Source: Halomonas sp. SpR8 (lineage in GTDB: Bacteria; Pseudomonadota; Gammaproteobacteria; Pseudomonadales; Halomonadaceae). Taken from it: a stretch of DNA of 64,000 bases. The stretch lies in NCBI RefSeq assembly GCF_031010195.1, contig NZ_JAUAMC010000009.1:103988-167987 (forward strand), read 5' to 3'. This document shows positions 42,843 to 51,680 of this stretch, one piece after another; positions within the stretch are counted from its first letter, which is position 1; each line of letters opens with the position of its first letter. The notes beneath the pieces were generated by a model, which saw only the letters and a list, made by a program, of their open reading frames with translations, was not told where the DNA came from and did no database searches. Made by a program: the position numbers and the translations under genes.

Positions 42843-43829
42843 TCACTCGGTCGCGCGGATACGCTCCAGTAGCTCACTGCCATACTCTTCGGCATAGCGT
42901 TCGTAGGCAGGCTCGACAGCTTCACGGAACTGCTCGTAATCAATCTCGGTGACGACTTCCATGCCGTTGCTGCGCAGCAGATCAACGCCTTCCTCTTCTA
43001 TACGCTGTACGGCATCGCGTGAGGTCTGAGCGGCTACCTGGGCGGCTTCTCGGAACCAGCCCTGCTGCTCTTCACTCAAGTCATCCCAATAGATTTTGGA
43101 CATCACCAGGGCAGTGGGGGAGTAAACGTGGCCGGTCAGTGTCAGGTAATCCTGGATCTCCCACATATTGTTAACGGTCAAAATCGGTATCGGGTTTTCT
43201 TGGCCGTCGATTGTGCCTTGCTGTAGAGCCGTAATGACTTCTGTCCAAGAAATGGGCGTTGGCGCGGCGCCCAAGGCTTTGAAGGTTTCCAGATGCACCT
43301 GGTTCTCCATGGTGCGAATCTTCATGCCTTCCATGTCTTCGGGCGTTTCAACAGGACGCACGCTATTGGTTAAGTGTCGAAAACCGTTTTCCGCCCAGGC
43401 CAAACCAATTAAGCCTTCGTCTTCGAATTCCTCCAGTAGCGATTGACCAATCTCGCCATCCAGCACTTTATGGGCGTGATCGTAGTCGCGGAACAAAAAT
43501 GGGAAATCGAGGGCGTAAACCGAGGGGACGAAATTACCGATAGGACCGGTTGAGGTTAGTGTCAGCTCCACTGAGCCGATTTGTAGGCCTTCAAGCACAT
43601 CTCGCTCGCCGCCTAATGCACTGGCAGGGCGCAGATTGATTTTAAATTCACCGTCACTGAGCCGGTCGATCTCGTCAGCAAACGCCTGACCAGCTTCACC
43701 GTAGTGGGAATTGAGCGGCGGTGTGAATGCAAGGTTCATCTCCTGAACGGCAAACGCCGAAGTGCTGGTGGCCAGTGCAAGGGAAGCGGTGATGATGGCG
43801 GTGATTTTAATGAGTCGAAAGGTAGTCAT
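42843..43829 (-). CDS. TRAP transporter solute-binding protein (DctP)
   Basis: The 328-residue protein has a signal peptide (ITASLALATSTSAFAVQ, cut near residue 27) and the DctP fold: LRPASALGGERDVLEGLQIGSVELTLTSTGPIGNFVPSVYALDFPFLFRD, then the carboxylate-binding Arg in GMKIRTMENQVHLETFKALGAAPTPISWTEVITALQQGTIDGQENP. The TMEN and AxPTPIxWxEV blocks are typical of receptors for sugar acids (DUF2291/UxuB-type and apionate-type). It captures the substrate in the periplasm. It follows the ApnO-type gene by 68 bases. Confidence 0.92.
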   Translation of the reverse strand: MTTFRLIKITAIITASLALATSTSAFAVQEMNLAFTPPLNSHYGEAGQAFADEIDRLSDGEFKINLRPASALGGERDVLEGLQIGSVELTLTSTGPIGNFVPSVYALDFPFLFRDYDHAHKVLDGEIGQSLLEEFEDEGLIGLAWAENGFRHLTNSVRPVETPEDMEGMKIRTMENQVHLETFKALGAAPTPISWTEVITALQQGTIDGQENPIPILTVNNMWEIQDYLTLTGHVYSPTALVMSKIYWDDLSEEQQGWFREAAQVAAQTSRDAVQRIEEEGVDLLRSNGMEVVTEIDYEQFREAVEPAYERYAEEYGSELLERIRATE

Positions 43830-43897
43830 GTTCTACTCCAGATTGTTGTAATTAGTGTTGGTTTTTTCTGCTAGCGCAGCGTTGAAGCTAGCGAGGG

Positions 43898-44725
43898 TCA
43901 GGTAATACGTCGGATGCTTTCGGCAATTTCTTCAGGCTCGAAGACGCGCTTCCAGTCATCGCGCATCAGCTGTGGTTTGCCATTCTCAATGGCTTTATTG
44001 CAGGCATCGGAGAAAACGCCGGGCTGCTCATCGAAAATGACCGCTGCCAGAATATTCATATGGCCAAGCAAAAAGTCGCGTGCGCACTCTTGGTCAACGC
44101 CGCGGGCGACGACTTCATCCATTGCTTCGCGCATTACCACCAGCAGCGTGGCGCATACGGTTTCAGAAAGGCCGGGCTCCAGCAGCGCCATCTGCTCAAC
44201 CGATACTCGATGAGAACGAACCACCGGCGCATAAATGGTTTTAGCGATTGCTTCGCCTAATGCATAAAACTCTTCAGTCCCCTGCATCAGGGCATTGACG
44301 ATGTGCTGCTTAGCCTTGGCGCCGCCAAAGTAGTCGCGTTTGGCATCTAGTTCCGTTTCATCATTGAAGATCGGTGGGTGGCAAGGATGCGTCACGAAGT
44401 AGACCAAATCGTCCCGGCTGGGGAGGTGGCCAGCAAAAGGAGCCGCGGCATCCAGTGTGATTACCATGGTACCGCTGGCCATCAGTGGTGATAGCTCTTC
44501 AGCGACCCGCCCCACTAAGGTATCGGGAACCGCGAGTATCACCACTTGAGCGTCAGGTACCGCCTGCTTGGCATCTACGCAGCTAATCCCCAGGCCTTCC
44601 GAGAGGCACTGGCGGCCTGCGTCACTCAATTCAACGTGGCTGACGGTATAATCTGACTGTTTCAAGTTGCTCGACAGGCGGTAACCCATTTTTCCGCCAG
44701 CGCCGATAAGGGCAATGTTGGTCAT
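43898..44725 (-). CDS. apnO: NAD-dependent oxidoisomerase/dehydrogenase, probable D-apionate oxidoisomerase
   Basis: The 275-residue protein has an N-terminal Rossmann fold (IALIGAGGKMGYRLSSNL, NAD-binding GxGxxG type) and a C-terminal helical domain of the phosphogluconate-dehydrogenase C-terminal kind (AKTIYAPVVRSHRVSVEQMALLEPGLSETVCATLLVVMREAM). This two-domain form is that of ApnO, which converts D-apionate to 3-oxo-isoapionate. HPCHPPIF is a conserved His-rich loop. It is the first gene of the minus-strand operon and diverges from the GntR regulator at 44958. The assignment depends on the operon; other beta-hydroxyacid dehydrogenases share the fold. Confidence 0.75.
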   Translation of the reverse strand: MTNIALIGAGGKMGYRLSSNLKQSDYTVSHVELSDAGRQCLSEGLGISCVDAKQAVPDAQVVILAVPDTLVGRVAEELSPLMASGTMVITLDAAAPFAGHLPSRDDLVYFVTHPCHPPIFNDETELDAKRDYFGGAKAKQHIVNALMQGTEEFYALGEAIAKTIYAPVVRSHRVSVEQMALLEPGLSETVCATLLVVMREAMDEVVARGVDQECARDFLLGHMNILAAVIFDEQPGVFSDACNKAIENGKPQLMRDDWKRVFEPEEIAESIRRIT

Positions 44726-44814
44726 AGCAGACTCCCATGAAGATGTTGTACGGCGTTAGCCATGGGTTGCCGAGGGTCTAAAGGGGTGAGATGATTGCTC
44801 GACAACTGGTATGA

Positions 44815-44841
44815 TGACATAATATCTATATCAGTATGTCA
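44815..44841. promoter_or_regulatory. Dyad between apnO and the GntR regulator gene
   Basis: TGACATA and TATGTCA form an exact 7-bp inverted repeat with a 13-base spacer, between two divergent genes. A second short symmetric block, TTGCTCGACAA, lies near 44795. Either may be the operator of the GntR regulator; the first is better centred between the genes. Confidence 0.4.
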
Positions 44842-44957
44842 AATGCTGCTTTGGTCGTATTTAAGTAAAATTTGCTAAATTTATCGAACTGCAGCGCTAG
44901 ACTGCTGATGCTTAATGGATAACCAAGCCGCTATTTGGCTTGCGAGGAGAAATAGCC

Positions 44958-45668
44958 GTGCAACCAGCCCCTAAAATTACTCGGCGCAAGCTGTCAGATG
45001 AGGTGTTTGATCGTTTGTATAAAATGATTGAGGCGGGCCAGTACAAGCCTGGAGATACACTGCCCTCTGAGCGCGAGCTGATGGATAGCTATGGTGTGGG
45101 AAGGCCGGCCATTCGAGAGGCGATGCAAACACTCGAACGTATCGGGCTGGTTGAAATAAATCATGGCCAGAGACCTAAAGTGCTGCAGCCGACGGCGGTG
45201 GGGTTGATGTCGCAGATCGATTTAACTGCTCGTCATATGCTGGCTAGCTCGTCACAGTCGCTTGAGCAACTCAAAGAGGCGCGCACATTCTTTGAGTTGG
45301 GGATGGTGGAAAAGGCGACAGGTCAGGCTTCTGTGACAGACATTGCTCACTTGAGGGAGTTGTTAGAGCAACAGCGCGGGCATTTAAATAAAGATGCTCA
45401 AGCCTTTATTGAGGTTGATATGGCCTTTCATACTGCCATCGCTGGGATTACCCGCAATCCCATTTTTATGGCCACCAGCCAAGCCATGCTGGGCTGGCTG
45501 GCACGTTTTCATGCGAGTTTGCTGCACTGGGAGGGAAATGAAGATATTACTCTGCTGGAGCATGCCAAAATTATTGACTGTATTGAGCAGGGCGATAAGG
45601 AGGCTGCTGTAGAGGAAATGCGCAAGCACTTAGAGCGCGCACGCCTGCTCTATAGTTTGAATAGCTAA
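44958..45668 (+). CDS. GntR-family regulator (FadR subfamily)
   Basis: The 236-residue protein has an N-terminal winged helix (KLSDEVFDRLYKMIEAGQYKPGDTLPSERELMDSYGVGRPAIREAMQTLERIGLVEI) and a FadR/FCD helical domain with the metal- or acid-binding pattern (DMAFHTAIAGITRNPIF, then HAKIIDCIEQGDKEAAVEEMRKHLERA). I place the start at GTG 44958, with GAGGAG upstream; a TTG at 44940 is in frame. It diverges from the apionate-type operon and is its probable repressor, released by a pathway intermediate. It ends 4 bases into the lysO gene on the other strand. Confidence 0.88.
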   Translation: MQPAPKITRRKLSDEVFDRLYKMIEAGQYKPGDTLPSERELMDSYGVGRPAIREAMQTLERIGLVEINHGQRPKVLQPTAVGLMSQIDLTARHMLASSSQSLEQLKEARTFFELGMVEKATGQASVTDIAHLRELLEQQRGHLNKDAQAFIEVDMAFHTAIAGITRNPIFMATSQAMLGWLARFHASLLHWEGNEDITLLEHAKIIDCIEQGDKEAAVEEMRKHLERARLLYSLNS

Positions 45669-46597
45669 CCCGACAGCGAAAGAAAAAACAGAATTAGTGG
45701 CGGGGAGAGTAGCGAGAGAATAAACCCACTGACCACGGCGATAGGCACACAGGCCACGCCGCCGTGCTGTTGAATGACAGGAAGAGTGAAGTCCATGGAG
45801 GTGGCGCCGCCGTAGCCAATCGCCAGCGCGGTGTGGCGGTGAATCACTAGCGGGATTAGAATAAACGCCAGCAACTCACGGGTGAGGTCGTTAAAAAACG
45901 CCACACCGCCCATTAGCGGACCAAGCTGATCGCCGATCAAGATGGCGGAAAGTGAGTACCAGCCAAAGCCAGATGCCATCGCTAGGCCTTCGTTCCAGCT
46001 TAGCGAGAGCAGCGGGGCGGCGGCCAAGCCTGCCAACAGAGAACTGATTGCCAGCGTCACTGCAATGGCGAGCCCCAAACGGTTGAGCAAAATTTGCTTG
46101 AGTGGCATGCCGGAGTTGCGCAGTTGGCAGCCAATCAGTGCCAGTAGAAGATAGAGCACCCATTCGGCGAGCCAGTCTGCCGTGGTGAAAAGTGCTTCTC
46201 CAACCATAGGGCCAAGCAGTAGCCCGAGCATGACGCCGGCTGCCACCACACCCACCAGCAGCAGCGAACCCTGCATGGCGGCTAGCTTGCTAGTAGGGGC
46301 ACCTTTAACCACCGGAGAGCCACCCGCGCTTAAACGCACCTGCCGAGAAAGCCACCACAGCGCGGCTAAGTTAAACAGCGTGGTAATGCTAAACAGTAGC
46401 AAGGCATTGCCACCCAAGCGGGAGAGCTGACTAGTCAGGTTTTCAAGCCCGGCAAGGCTGATACCCATAAACAGTAGGATCAAATAGACCGAGCTATTAA
46501 CCGCATGGTTGATCAGGTTTTGTAAACCCTTGGCGCGGATGCGAACCAAGTAGCCGAGTAAAAGCGGTAGTAGAACAATTAATAGACCCGAAAGCAT
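45665..46597 (-). CDS. lysO: LysO-family lysine exporter
   Basis: The 310-residue protein has about ten hydrophobic helices and belongs to the DUF340 family of E. coli LysO (YbjE), which exports lysine. Landmarks are VYLILLFMGISLAG near the start, the central LIGCQLRNSGMPLKQILLNRLGLA, and ASGFGWYSLSAILIGDQLGP followed by TSMDFTLPVIQQHGG near the end, where acidic residues lie in membrane segments. It directly abuts the DUF3108 gene, whose stop is one base away, so the two may be transcribed together. Its stop overlaps the GntR gene by 4 bases on the other strand. Confidence 0.88.
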   Translation of the reverse strand: MLSGLLIVLLPLLLGYLVRIRAKGLQNLINHAVNSSVYLILLFMGISLAGLENLTSQLSRLGGNALLLFSITTLFNLAALWWLSRQVRLSAGGSPVVKGAPTSKLAAMQGSLLLVGVVAAGVMLGLLLGPMVGEALFTTADWLAEWVLYLLLALIGCQLRNSGMPLKQILLNRLGLAIAVTLAISSLLAGLAAAPLLSLSWNEGLAMASGFGWYSLSAILIGDQLGPLMGGVAFFNDLTRELLAFILIPLVIHRHTALAIGYGGATSMDFTLPVIQQHGGVACVPIAVVSGFILSLLSPPLILFFLSLSG

Positions 46598-47317
46598 TTA
46601 GGGCGTCGCGCCCCCATCTGGTTGGAATTGAGTCAAGGTCAACTGCGTTTCGCGGCGCCCCTCTTTTTGGTAAACCGCGGAGAGAATCAGGCCGGGCCAG
46701 TCAGGGTGAAAGCTAATGGTTAGCAGGCGGTCGGGCTTCTCGATATCAATGAGCGACACGTTCAGTGCTTCGAACTCTCCAGCGGGAACCTCAATGCTGC
46801 CTGGGGCATTAACATAATATTGGAAGTGCTCATCGCGGCCTTTTTGGTCGACAAATTCAATTGCGCAGGGGGCACTCTCGGTGCAATTTTCGTGTCCCGC
46901 CCTGCGGGAGAGGTCAAATAGCGCCGATTGGCGATCTAAAGTGGGAATCTCACTTTCGTTTAACTGGTAACTATCACCCACGCCCAGCACCGAATAGCTG
47001 CTGCTAAACAGCAGTGCATTAGTCTCATCGCCATTGAGCGAAAAGCGGCTGAGCTCCTGGCCGCGCGCTACGGTAATGGAAAAGCGCATATCGCTTAGCC
47101 AGTGGCTACCCTCTTTTGCAAGGCGGTGGGTGATGGAAGCCCCCGGCCAACCGCGAACCTCAAGACGGTACTGTGCTTCAAAGGGCCGAGGGGCTTTGAA
47201 CGTTTCTGCGGCTAACGCCATGCCACTCCAACAGCAGACGGTGAGACTTAACCCCACCCGTGCCAGCAAGCGACCAGACAGTCGTGCGAAAATATTGACC
47301 AAGGGCCCTTCCTCCAT
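46598..47317 (-). CDS. DUF3108 periplasmic protein
   Basis: The 239-residue protein has a signal peptide (LLARVGLSLTVCCWSGMALAAETF, cut near residue 37) and a beta-rich DUF3108 domain (FEAQYRLEVRGWPGASITHRL, FSLNGDETNALLFSSSYSVLG, NCTESAPCAIEFVDQ with a likely disulphide). The role is unknown; the family has an LPS- or lipid-carrier-like beta fold. ATG 47317, with AGGAAG upstream, is taken as the start; the open frame extends upstream without a good site. The lysO start is directly after its stop. Confidence 0.8.
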   Translation of the reverse strand: MEEGPLVNIFARLSGRLLARVGLSLTVCCWSGMALAAETFKAPRPFEAQYRLEVRGWPGASITHRLAKEGSHWLSDMRFSITVARGQELSRFSLNGDETNALLFSSSYSVLGVGDSYQLNESEIPTLDRQSALFDLSRRAGHENCTESAPCAIEFVDQKGRDEHFQYYVNAPGSIEVPAGEFEALNVSLIDIEKPDRLLTISFHPDWPGLILSAVYQKEGRRETQLTLTQFQPDGGATP

Positions 47318-47393
47318 TAGCGGTATCTTCCTAAGAGCCTTTAGCCAGTGCTTGGTTCCCAGCACACTAGTATAGCCGCAGAGGGGAGTGGCG

Positions 47394-48329
47394 TCAGTAA
47401 CCTGCCTCAGGGTTGATGGTGGCAAGTTTGTCGCCCGATTCAAAGGCATGCAAATAGGAGATGACCTGGTCGATGGCATCGTTAAGCGGAGTGGGCGCCG
47501 CCATATGCGGTGTGACGATTACCCTGGGGTGTTGCCATAGCGGATTGTCAGTGGGCAGCGGCTCTTCATGGAATACATCCAGCAGCGCGCCGCGTAAGTG
47601 CCCCGGCTGGTTACTACTGCCCAGTGCTGCTAATAGCGCCTGCTCATCAATCAAGCTACCCCGGCCTGGGTTAATCACGCTGGCCCCTGGGGGCAGTTGG
47701 TTCAGCCGCTCGGCGTTAAGAATGTGTTGAGTGGCGGCCGTGTCGGGGAGAATAGTGACAAGGCTCTGGACCTGACCGAGCAGCTCTGTTAGCCCATCGT
47801 CGCCGTGAAAACAGCGCACCCCACTGATCTGCTTGGGTGAACGGCTCCAGCCCAGCACCGGGAAGCCCGCTTGCTGCAAGGCGCTGGCGACAGAGCTGCC
47901 AATAGCGCCCAGGCCTAACACGCCCACTGGCCACTGGGACTTTTCCACCACTTCTTGCGGTTGCCAAGTGGCGCTTTGTTGCTGTTCTGCGTAACGATCC
48001 ATGCTGCGGTAGAAGTGCAGCACGCCATAGAGGACGTAATCGGCCATCAATTCGCCCATGCCTGCGTCGCGCAATTTCACAATTGGCACATCGCTGGGCA
48101 GCCCTGGGGTTTTGAGTAGGTAATCCACTCCAGCGCCCAAATTGATGATGCCTTTTAGCTGAGTCTGCTCTTGCAGCAAATGCGCGGGAGCTTTCCAAAT
48201 AGCGAGATAGTCAGCACCTTTACGCTCATCCTCTGGCGCCTCGCTGGTCAGCACGGTGGCGTGGGGCAAGGCTTCCGCAAGCGCCGCTTGCCACTGCGCA
48301 GCCTCATCAATATGCACGACAATTTTCAT
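47394..48329 (-). CDS. ghrA: Glyoxylate/hydroxypyruvate reductase A
   Basis: The 311-residue protein is a D-2-hydroxyacid dehydrogenase of the GhrA type. It has the NAD(P)-binding VGVLGLGAIGSSVASAL followed by SRSPKQ (an Arg-Ser end favouring NADPH), the Arg in NPGRGSLIDEQALL, the Glu in VFHEEPLPTDNPLW and the catalytic His in VIVTPHMAAPT. It reduces glyoxylate and hydroxypyruvate in the cytoplasm. The start has GGGAACGGG only loosely; it is monocistronic by spacing. Confidence 0.9.
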   Translation of the reverse strand: MKIVVHIDEAAQWQAALAEALPHATVLTSEAPEDERKGADYLAIWKAPAHLLQEQTQLKGIINLGAGVDYLLKTPGLPSDVPIVKLRDAGMGELMADYVLYGVLHFYRSMDRYAEQQQSATWQPQEVVEKSQWPVGVLGLGAIGSSVASALQQAGFPVLGWSRSPKQISGVRCFHGDDGLTELLGQVQSLVTILPDTAATQHILNAERLNQLPPGASVINPGRGSLIDEQALLAALGSSNQPGHLRGALLDVFHEEPLPTDNPLWQHPRVIVTPHMAAPTPLNDAIDQVISYLHAFESGDKLATINPEAGY

Positions 48330-48448
48330 CCCGTTCCCCTCTTGCTAAAAATGTTATCACTGCAGGTTATCATGGTGAGCGCTAAAGGCAGTTGTAAGCT
48401 TGCTTAGTGCAAATAACGATGCCGTATGCACTTTTTGTCATAAAGCCT

Positions 48449-48479
48449 TTGACCGCTGACCAAGGGTCGGTGCTAGTAT
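48449..48479 (+). promoter_or_regulatory. Weak promoter candidate upstream of doeA
   Basis: TTGACC (48449) and TAGTAT (48474) are separated by 19 bases, wider than ideal. Between them lies a small symmetric GACC-AAG-GGTC block that could bind a regulator such as DoeX. It is about 145 bases before the doeA start. Confidence 0.25.
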
Positions 48480-48622
48480 CGGCTTAAGACGACATTGGCG
48501 GGCCTGCTGCAGCGGCAGCAGCAGATGCAACCCCGACGCCTGATCGGTGGTGGCCAGGTCGATCCTGTGGCCCAGCGTTGCATGCCTATAGTGGGCAGTG
48601 CGCTGGTTCTTGGTGATCTTTA

Positions 48623-49837
48623 ATGGCGAGTTGCCCGATGACTCAGGTTTCCCTGCCTTTCACGCGCGAAGAGTACGCTACCCGCCTGTGGAAAGTGCGT
48701 GCTGAAATGGCCAGTCGTGGCATTGACGTATTGATCGTCAGTGACCCTTCCAATATGGCTTGGCTGACCGGCTACGACGGTTGGTCGTTTTATGTGCATC
48801 AGTGTGTGCTGGTGGGCCTTGAAGGCGAGCCGGTATGGTTCGGGCGGCGCATGGATGCTAACGGTGCGCTGCGCACCTGCTGGATCGATCCTGACAATAT
48901 TACCTACTACCCGGATTACTACGTGCAAAATCCGGATATGCACCCGATGGAGTATCTGGCTCAGTCGATCATGCCTGATCGCGGCTGGCATCTGGGCGTG
49001 GTGGGTATGGAGATGGATAACTACTACTTCTCCGCCAAGGCCTATCTAAGCCTGCTGCGTGAGCTGCCCCATGCGCGCTTTATGGATGCCAATTCACTGG
49101 TGAACTGGTGTCGGGCGATAAAGTCGCCCCAAGAAGTCGAGTACATGCGCATTGCCGCCAAAATTGTGGAAGGCATGCACACGCGTATCCTGGAGGTGAT
49201 TGAGCCGGGTTTGCCCAAGAGTAAGCTGGTGTCGGAGATTTATCGCGTGGGTATCGAAGGCTTTGTGGATGAGAACGGCAAAGTCTTTGGTGGTGACTAT
49301 CCCGCCATTGTGCCCATGCTGCCCACCGGCAAAGACGCTGCGGCGCCGCATCTGACCTGGGACGACACGCCGTTTCGCAAAGGCGAAGGCACCTTCTTTG
49401 AGATTGCCGGGGTGTTTAAACGTTACCACGCGCCGATGTCTCGTACCGTATTTCTGGGCACACCGCCAACGGATTTTATTCGCGCTGAATCTGCTCTTTT
49501 AGAAGGCATCGAAAGCGGCTTGGCGGTGGCCAAGCCGGGGAATCGCACGGCGGATATTGCTATGGCGCTGGGTGCCGCCATGGATAAATACGGCTTTGAC
49601 CGCGGCGGCGCCCGCTGTGGTTACCCCATCGGTATTTCGTACCCGCCCGACTGGGGTGAGCGCACCATGAGTCTGCGTCCCTCGGATGACACTGTTTTAC
49701 AGCCCGGCATGACGTTCCACTTTATGCCGGGGCTATGGGAAGAGAATTGGGGCCTGGAAATTACCGAGAGTATTTTAATTACCGATGATGGCTGCGAAAC
49801 CCTGGCCAACTTTCCCCGCCAGCTGTTTGTGAAGTAG
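48623..49837 (+). CDS. doeA: Ectoine hydrolase DoeA
   Basis: The 404-residue protein is a creatinase/M24-peptidase-fold enzyme that opens the ectoine ring to N-alpha-acetyl-diaminobutyrate. The N-terminal half has the creatinase-type VSDPSNMAWLTGYDGWSFYVHQ; the C-terminal catalytic half shows GGDYPAIVPMLPTGKDAAAPHLTW, GTFFEIAGVFKRYHAPMSRTVFLG and GYPIGISYPPDWGERTMSL. These blocks match DoeA of Halomonas elongata in kind. It is the first gene of doeABX; doeB starts 56 bases later. ATG 48623 or 48638 could be the start; neither has a strong ribosome site. Confidence 0.92.
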   Translation: MASCPMTQVSLPFTREEYATRLWKVRAEMASRGIDVLIVSDPSNMAWLTGYDGWSFYVHQCVLVGLEGEPVWFGRRMDANGALRTCWIDPDNITYYPDYYVQNPDMHPMEYLAQSIMPDRGWHLGVVGMEMDNYYFSAKAYLSLLRELPHARFMDANSLVNWCRAIKSPQEVEYMRIAAKIVEGMHTRILEVIEPGLPKSKLVSEIYRVGIEGFVDENGKVFGGDYPAIVPMLPTGKDAAAPHLTWDDTPFRKGEGTFFEIAGVFKRYHAPMSRTVFLGTPPTDFIRAESALLEGIESGLAVAKPGNRTADIAMALGAAMDKYGFDRGGARCGYPIGISYPPDWGERTMSLRPSDDTVLQPGMTFHFMPGLWEENWGLEITESILITDDGCETLANFPRQLFVK

Positions 49838-49893
49838 TGGCTAATGTGTGAAATAGTGGCTAAATAGTAGCGGTTAAATAAAGGAATTTTTTC

Positions 49894-50910
49894 ATGACGA
49901 TGCGACCTAGTCCGATTTCCGCCACTGTCGATTTTGACGCCGATGGTATACAGCACGGTTTTTTTAAGCTGCCGATCTCCACCGACGAGTCTGCCTGGGG
50001 GGCGGTGATGATCCCCGTGACCGTGGTTAAAAACGGTGAAGGCCCCACGGCGCTTTTGACCGGCGGCAATCACGGCGATGAGTACGAAGGCATTACCTCA
50101 TTGCTGAAGCTCTCCTCGACGCTGAAGGCTGAAGATGTGACGGGCCGGGTGATTATCGTGCCATGCATGAACACCCCAGCGGTGATGGCGGGCAAGCGCA
50201 CCTCGCCGATGGATAAGGGCAATCTAAATCGCAGCTTTCCCGGTGACCCCAACGGTAGCGTCACGCCGCAAATTGCCGACTACTTCACCCGCGTGCTGGT
50301 GCCGATGAGTGATGTAGTGCTCGACCTACACTCCGGTGGCCGCACGCTGGACATTCTGCCCTTCGGCGCCTCCCACGTACTGGATAACAAAGCGCAACAG
50401 CAGGCAGCTCTGGAAGGCGCCAAAGCTTTTGGTGCCCCCTACGCCATGGTGATGTTCGAGCTGGACGCGGAAAAACTCTTCGACACCGCCTGCGAGCGCC
50501 AGGGCAAGGTATTTGTCGCTACCGAGCTTGGCGGCGGTGGCACCTCGACGCCCCAGAGTATCGCCATTGCCGAACGCGGCGTGCGTAACTTCTTAATCCA
50601 CTACGGTCTGGTAGAAGGCGAAGTGGAAATGCCCGCAGGCGGGCAGCTGTATCTCGATATGCCCGACGCCAGCTGCTACGTGCAGAGCCAGCACTCGGGT
50701 GTATTAGAGCTGTTAGTGGCGTTAGGTGATGAGGTGGCAAAAGGCCAAACCATCGCCTACGTGTACGACATGACCCGCAGTGGCACCGAACCGGTCGCTT
50801 ACAAAGCGGAGCGCGATGGCATCCTGATGGCCCGCCGCGCGCCTTCGTTAATCAATATGGGGGACACCCTGGCGGTGATAGCCGATGTTGTTGAACGCCT
50901 GGAGGCGTAA
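49894..50910 (+). CDS. doeB: N-alpha-acetyl-L-2,4-diaminobutyrate deacetylase DoeB
   Basis: The 338-residue zinc enzyme is of the AstE/AspA (M14-like) family. Zinc ligands are His60 and Glu63 in GGNHGDEYEG and His146 in VLDLHSGGR; the catalytic Glu lies in FVATELGGGGTS. It removes acetate from the product of DoeA. AAGGAATTTTTTC precedes the start, a usable but distant site. doeX begins 8 bases after its stop, so the three genes form an operon. Confidence 0.93.
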   Translation: MTMRPSPISATVDFDADGIQHGFFKLPISTDESAWGAVMIPVTVVKNGEGPTALLTGGNHGDEYEGITSLLKLSSTLKAEDVTGRVIIVPCMNTPAVMAGKRTSPMDKGNLNRSFPGDPNGSVTPQIADYFTRVLVPMSDVVLDLHSGGRTLDILPFGASHVLDNKAQQQAALEGAKAFGAPYAMVMFELDAEKLFDTACERQGKVFVATELGGGGTSTPQSIAIAERGVRNFLIHYGLVEGEVEMPAGGQLYLDMPDASCYVQSQHSGVLELLVALGDEVAKGQTIAYVYDMTRSGTEPVAYKAERDGILMARRAPSLINMGDTLAVIADVVERLEA

Positions 50911-50918
50911 CGTCCGGC

Positions 50919-51401
50919 ATGATGAAACTTGACCGTTACGATCTAAAAATTCTCGACATCCTCTCCCGCGATGGGCGGATCACCAAGTCGAAGCTGGCCG
51001 AGGCGATCAACCTCTCGGTCAGCCCCTGCTGGGAGCGGGTAAAACGACTGGAAAAAGCCGGTGTTATCCAGGGCTACAGCGCGCGCATCAACACGGAGGT
51101 ACTGGTGCCCCGTAACCCTGTGTGGGTGCAGATCGAGCTTAAACAGCACAACGCTGAAAGCTTCACCCGCTTTGAAGCTCTGGTGATGCAAACCCCGGAA
51201 GTTACCGAGTGCGTTGCAGTAGGTGGCGGGGTAGATTACCTGGTGAAGTTTGAAGCTCGCACCATTGATAGCTACCAGCGGTTGATAGATAAATGGCTGG
51301 TGTCTGACGCGGGCATCGAGCGTTACTTCACCTATATCGTGACTAAAAGTGTCAAATCTCCAGAGCTAGGCTTATCAACGGATGATATTGATTTAGGTTA
51401 G
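50919..51401 (+). CDS. doeX: Lrp/AsnC-family regulator DoeX
   Basis: The 160-residue protein has an AsnC helix-turn-helix (LDRYDLKILDILSRDGRITKSKLAEAINLSVSPCWERVKRLEKAGVI) and a C-terminal RAM ligand domain (VAVGGGVDYLVKFEA). It lies straight after doeB, as in other Halomonas, and regulates the ectoine-degradation genes in response to pathway intermediates such as acetyl-diaminobutyrate. Two ATGs at the start (50919, 50922) are equally possible. The MFS gene starts 279 bases downstream. Confidence 0.92.
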   Translation: MMKLDRYDLKILDILSRDGRITKSKLAEAINLSVSPCWERVKRLEKAGVIQGYSARINTEVLVPRNPVWVQIELKQHNAESFTRFEALVMQTPEVTECVAVGGGVDYLVKFEARTIDSYQRLIDKWLVSDAGIERYFTYIVTKSVKSPELGLSTDDIDLG

Positions 51402-51680
51402 CCAGGGCTAAGCGCCAAATGATAGTGCTTTCTCCAGCCGCGCCTTCGTTCAACATAAAACTTAGCGCCGGGAGATTGCTCTCTTATACTGGAAATAGTA
51501 CAATGAATCTGTAACTGTTGCGATTTTTAAAGCCAGTGCAACGCTGGTTAAGTTGTAACAGTCATGTACTAGTGTGGTACAGATACTCCCCTGAAATCTT
51601 CCGGGTCTTATCTTTGCTTATCTTGATTTATTAAGTTGCTAGCAAGCAATTTGATTGACTGATAAACGGAGAAGCCCTAC

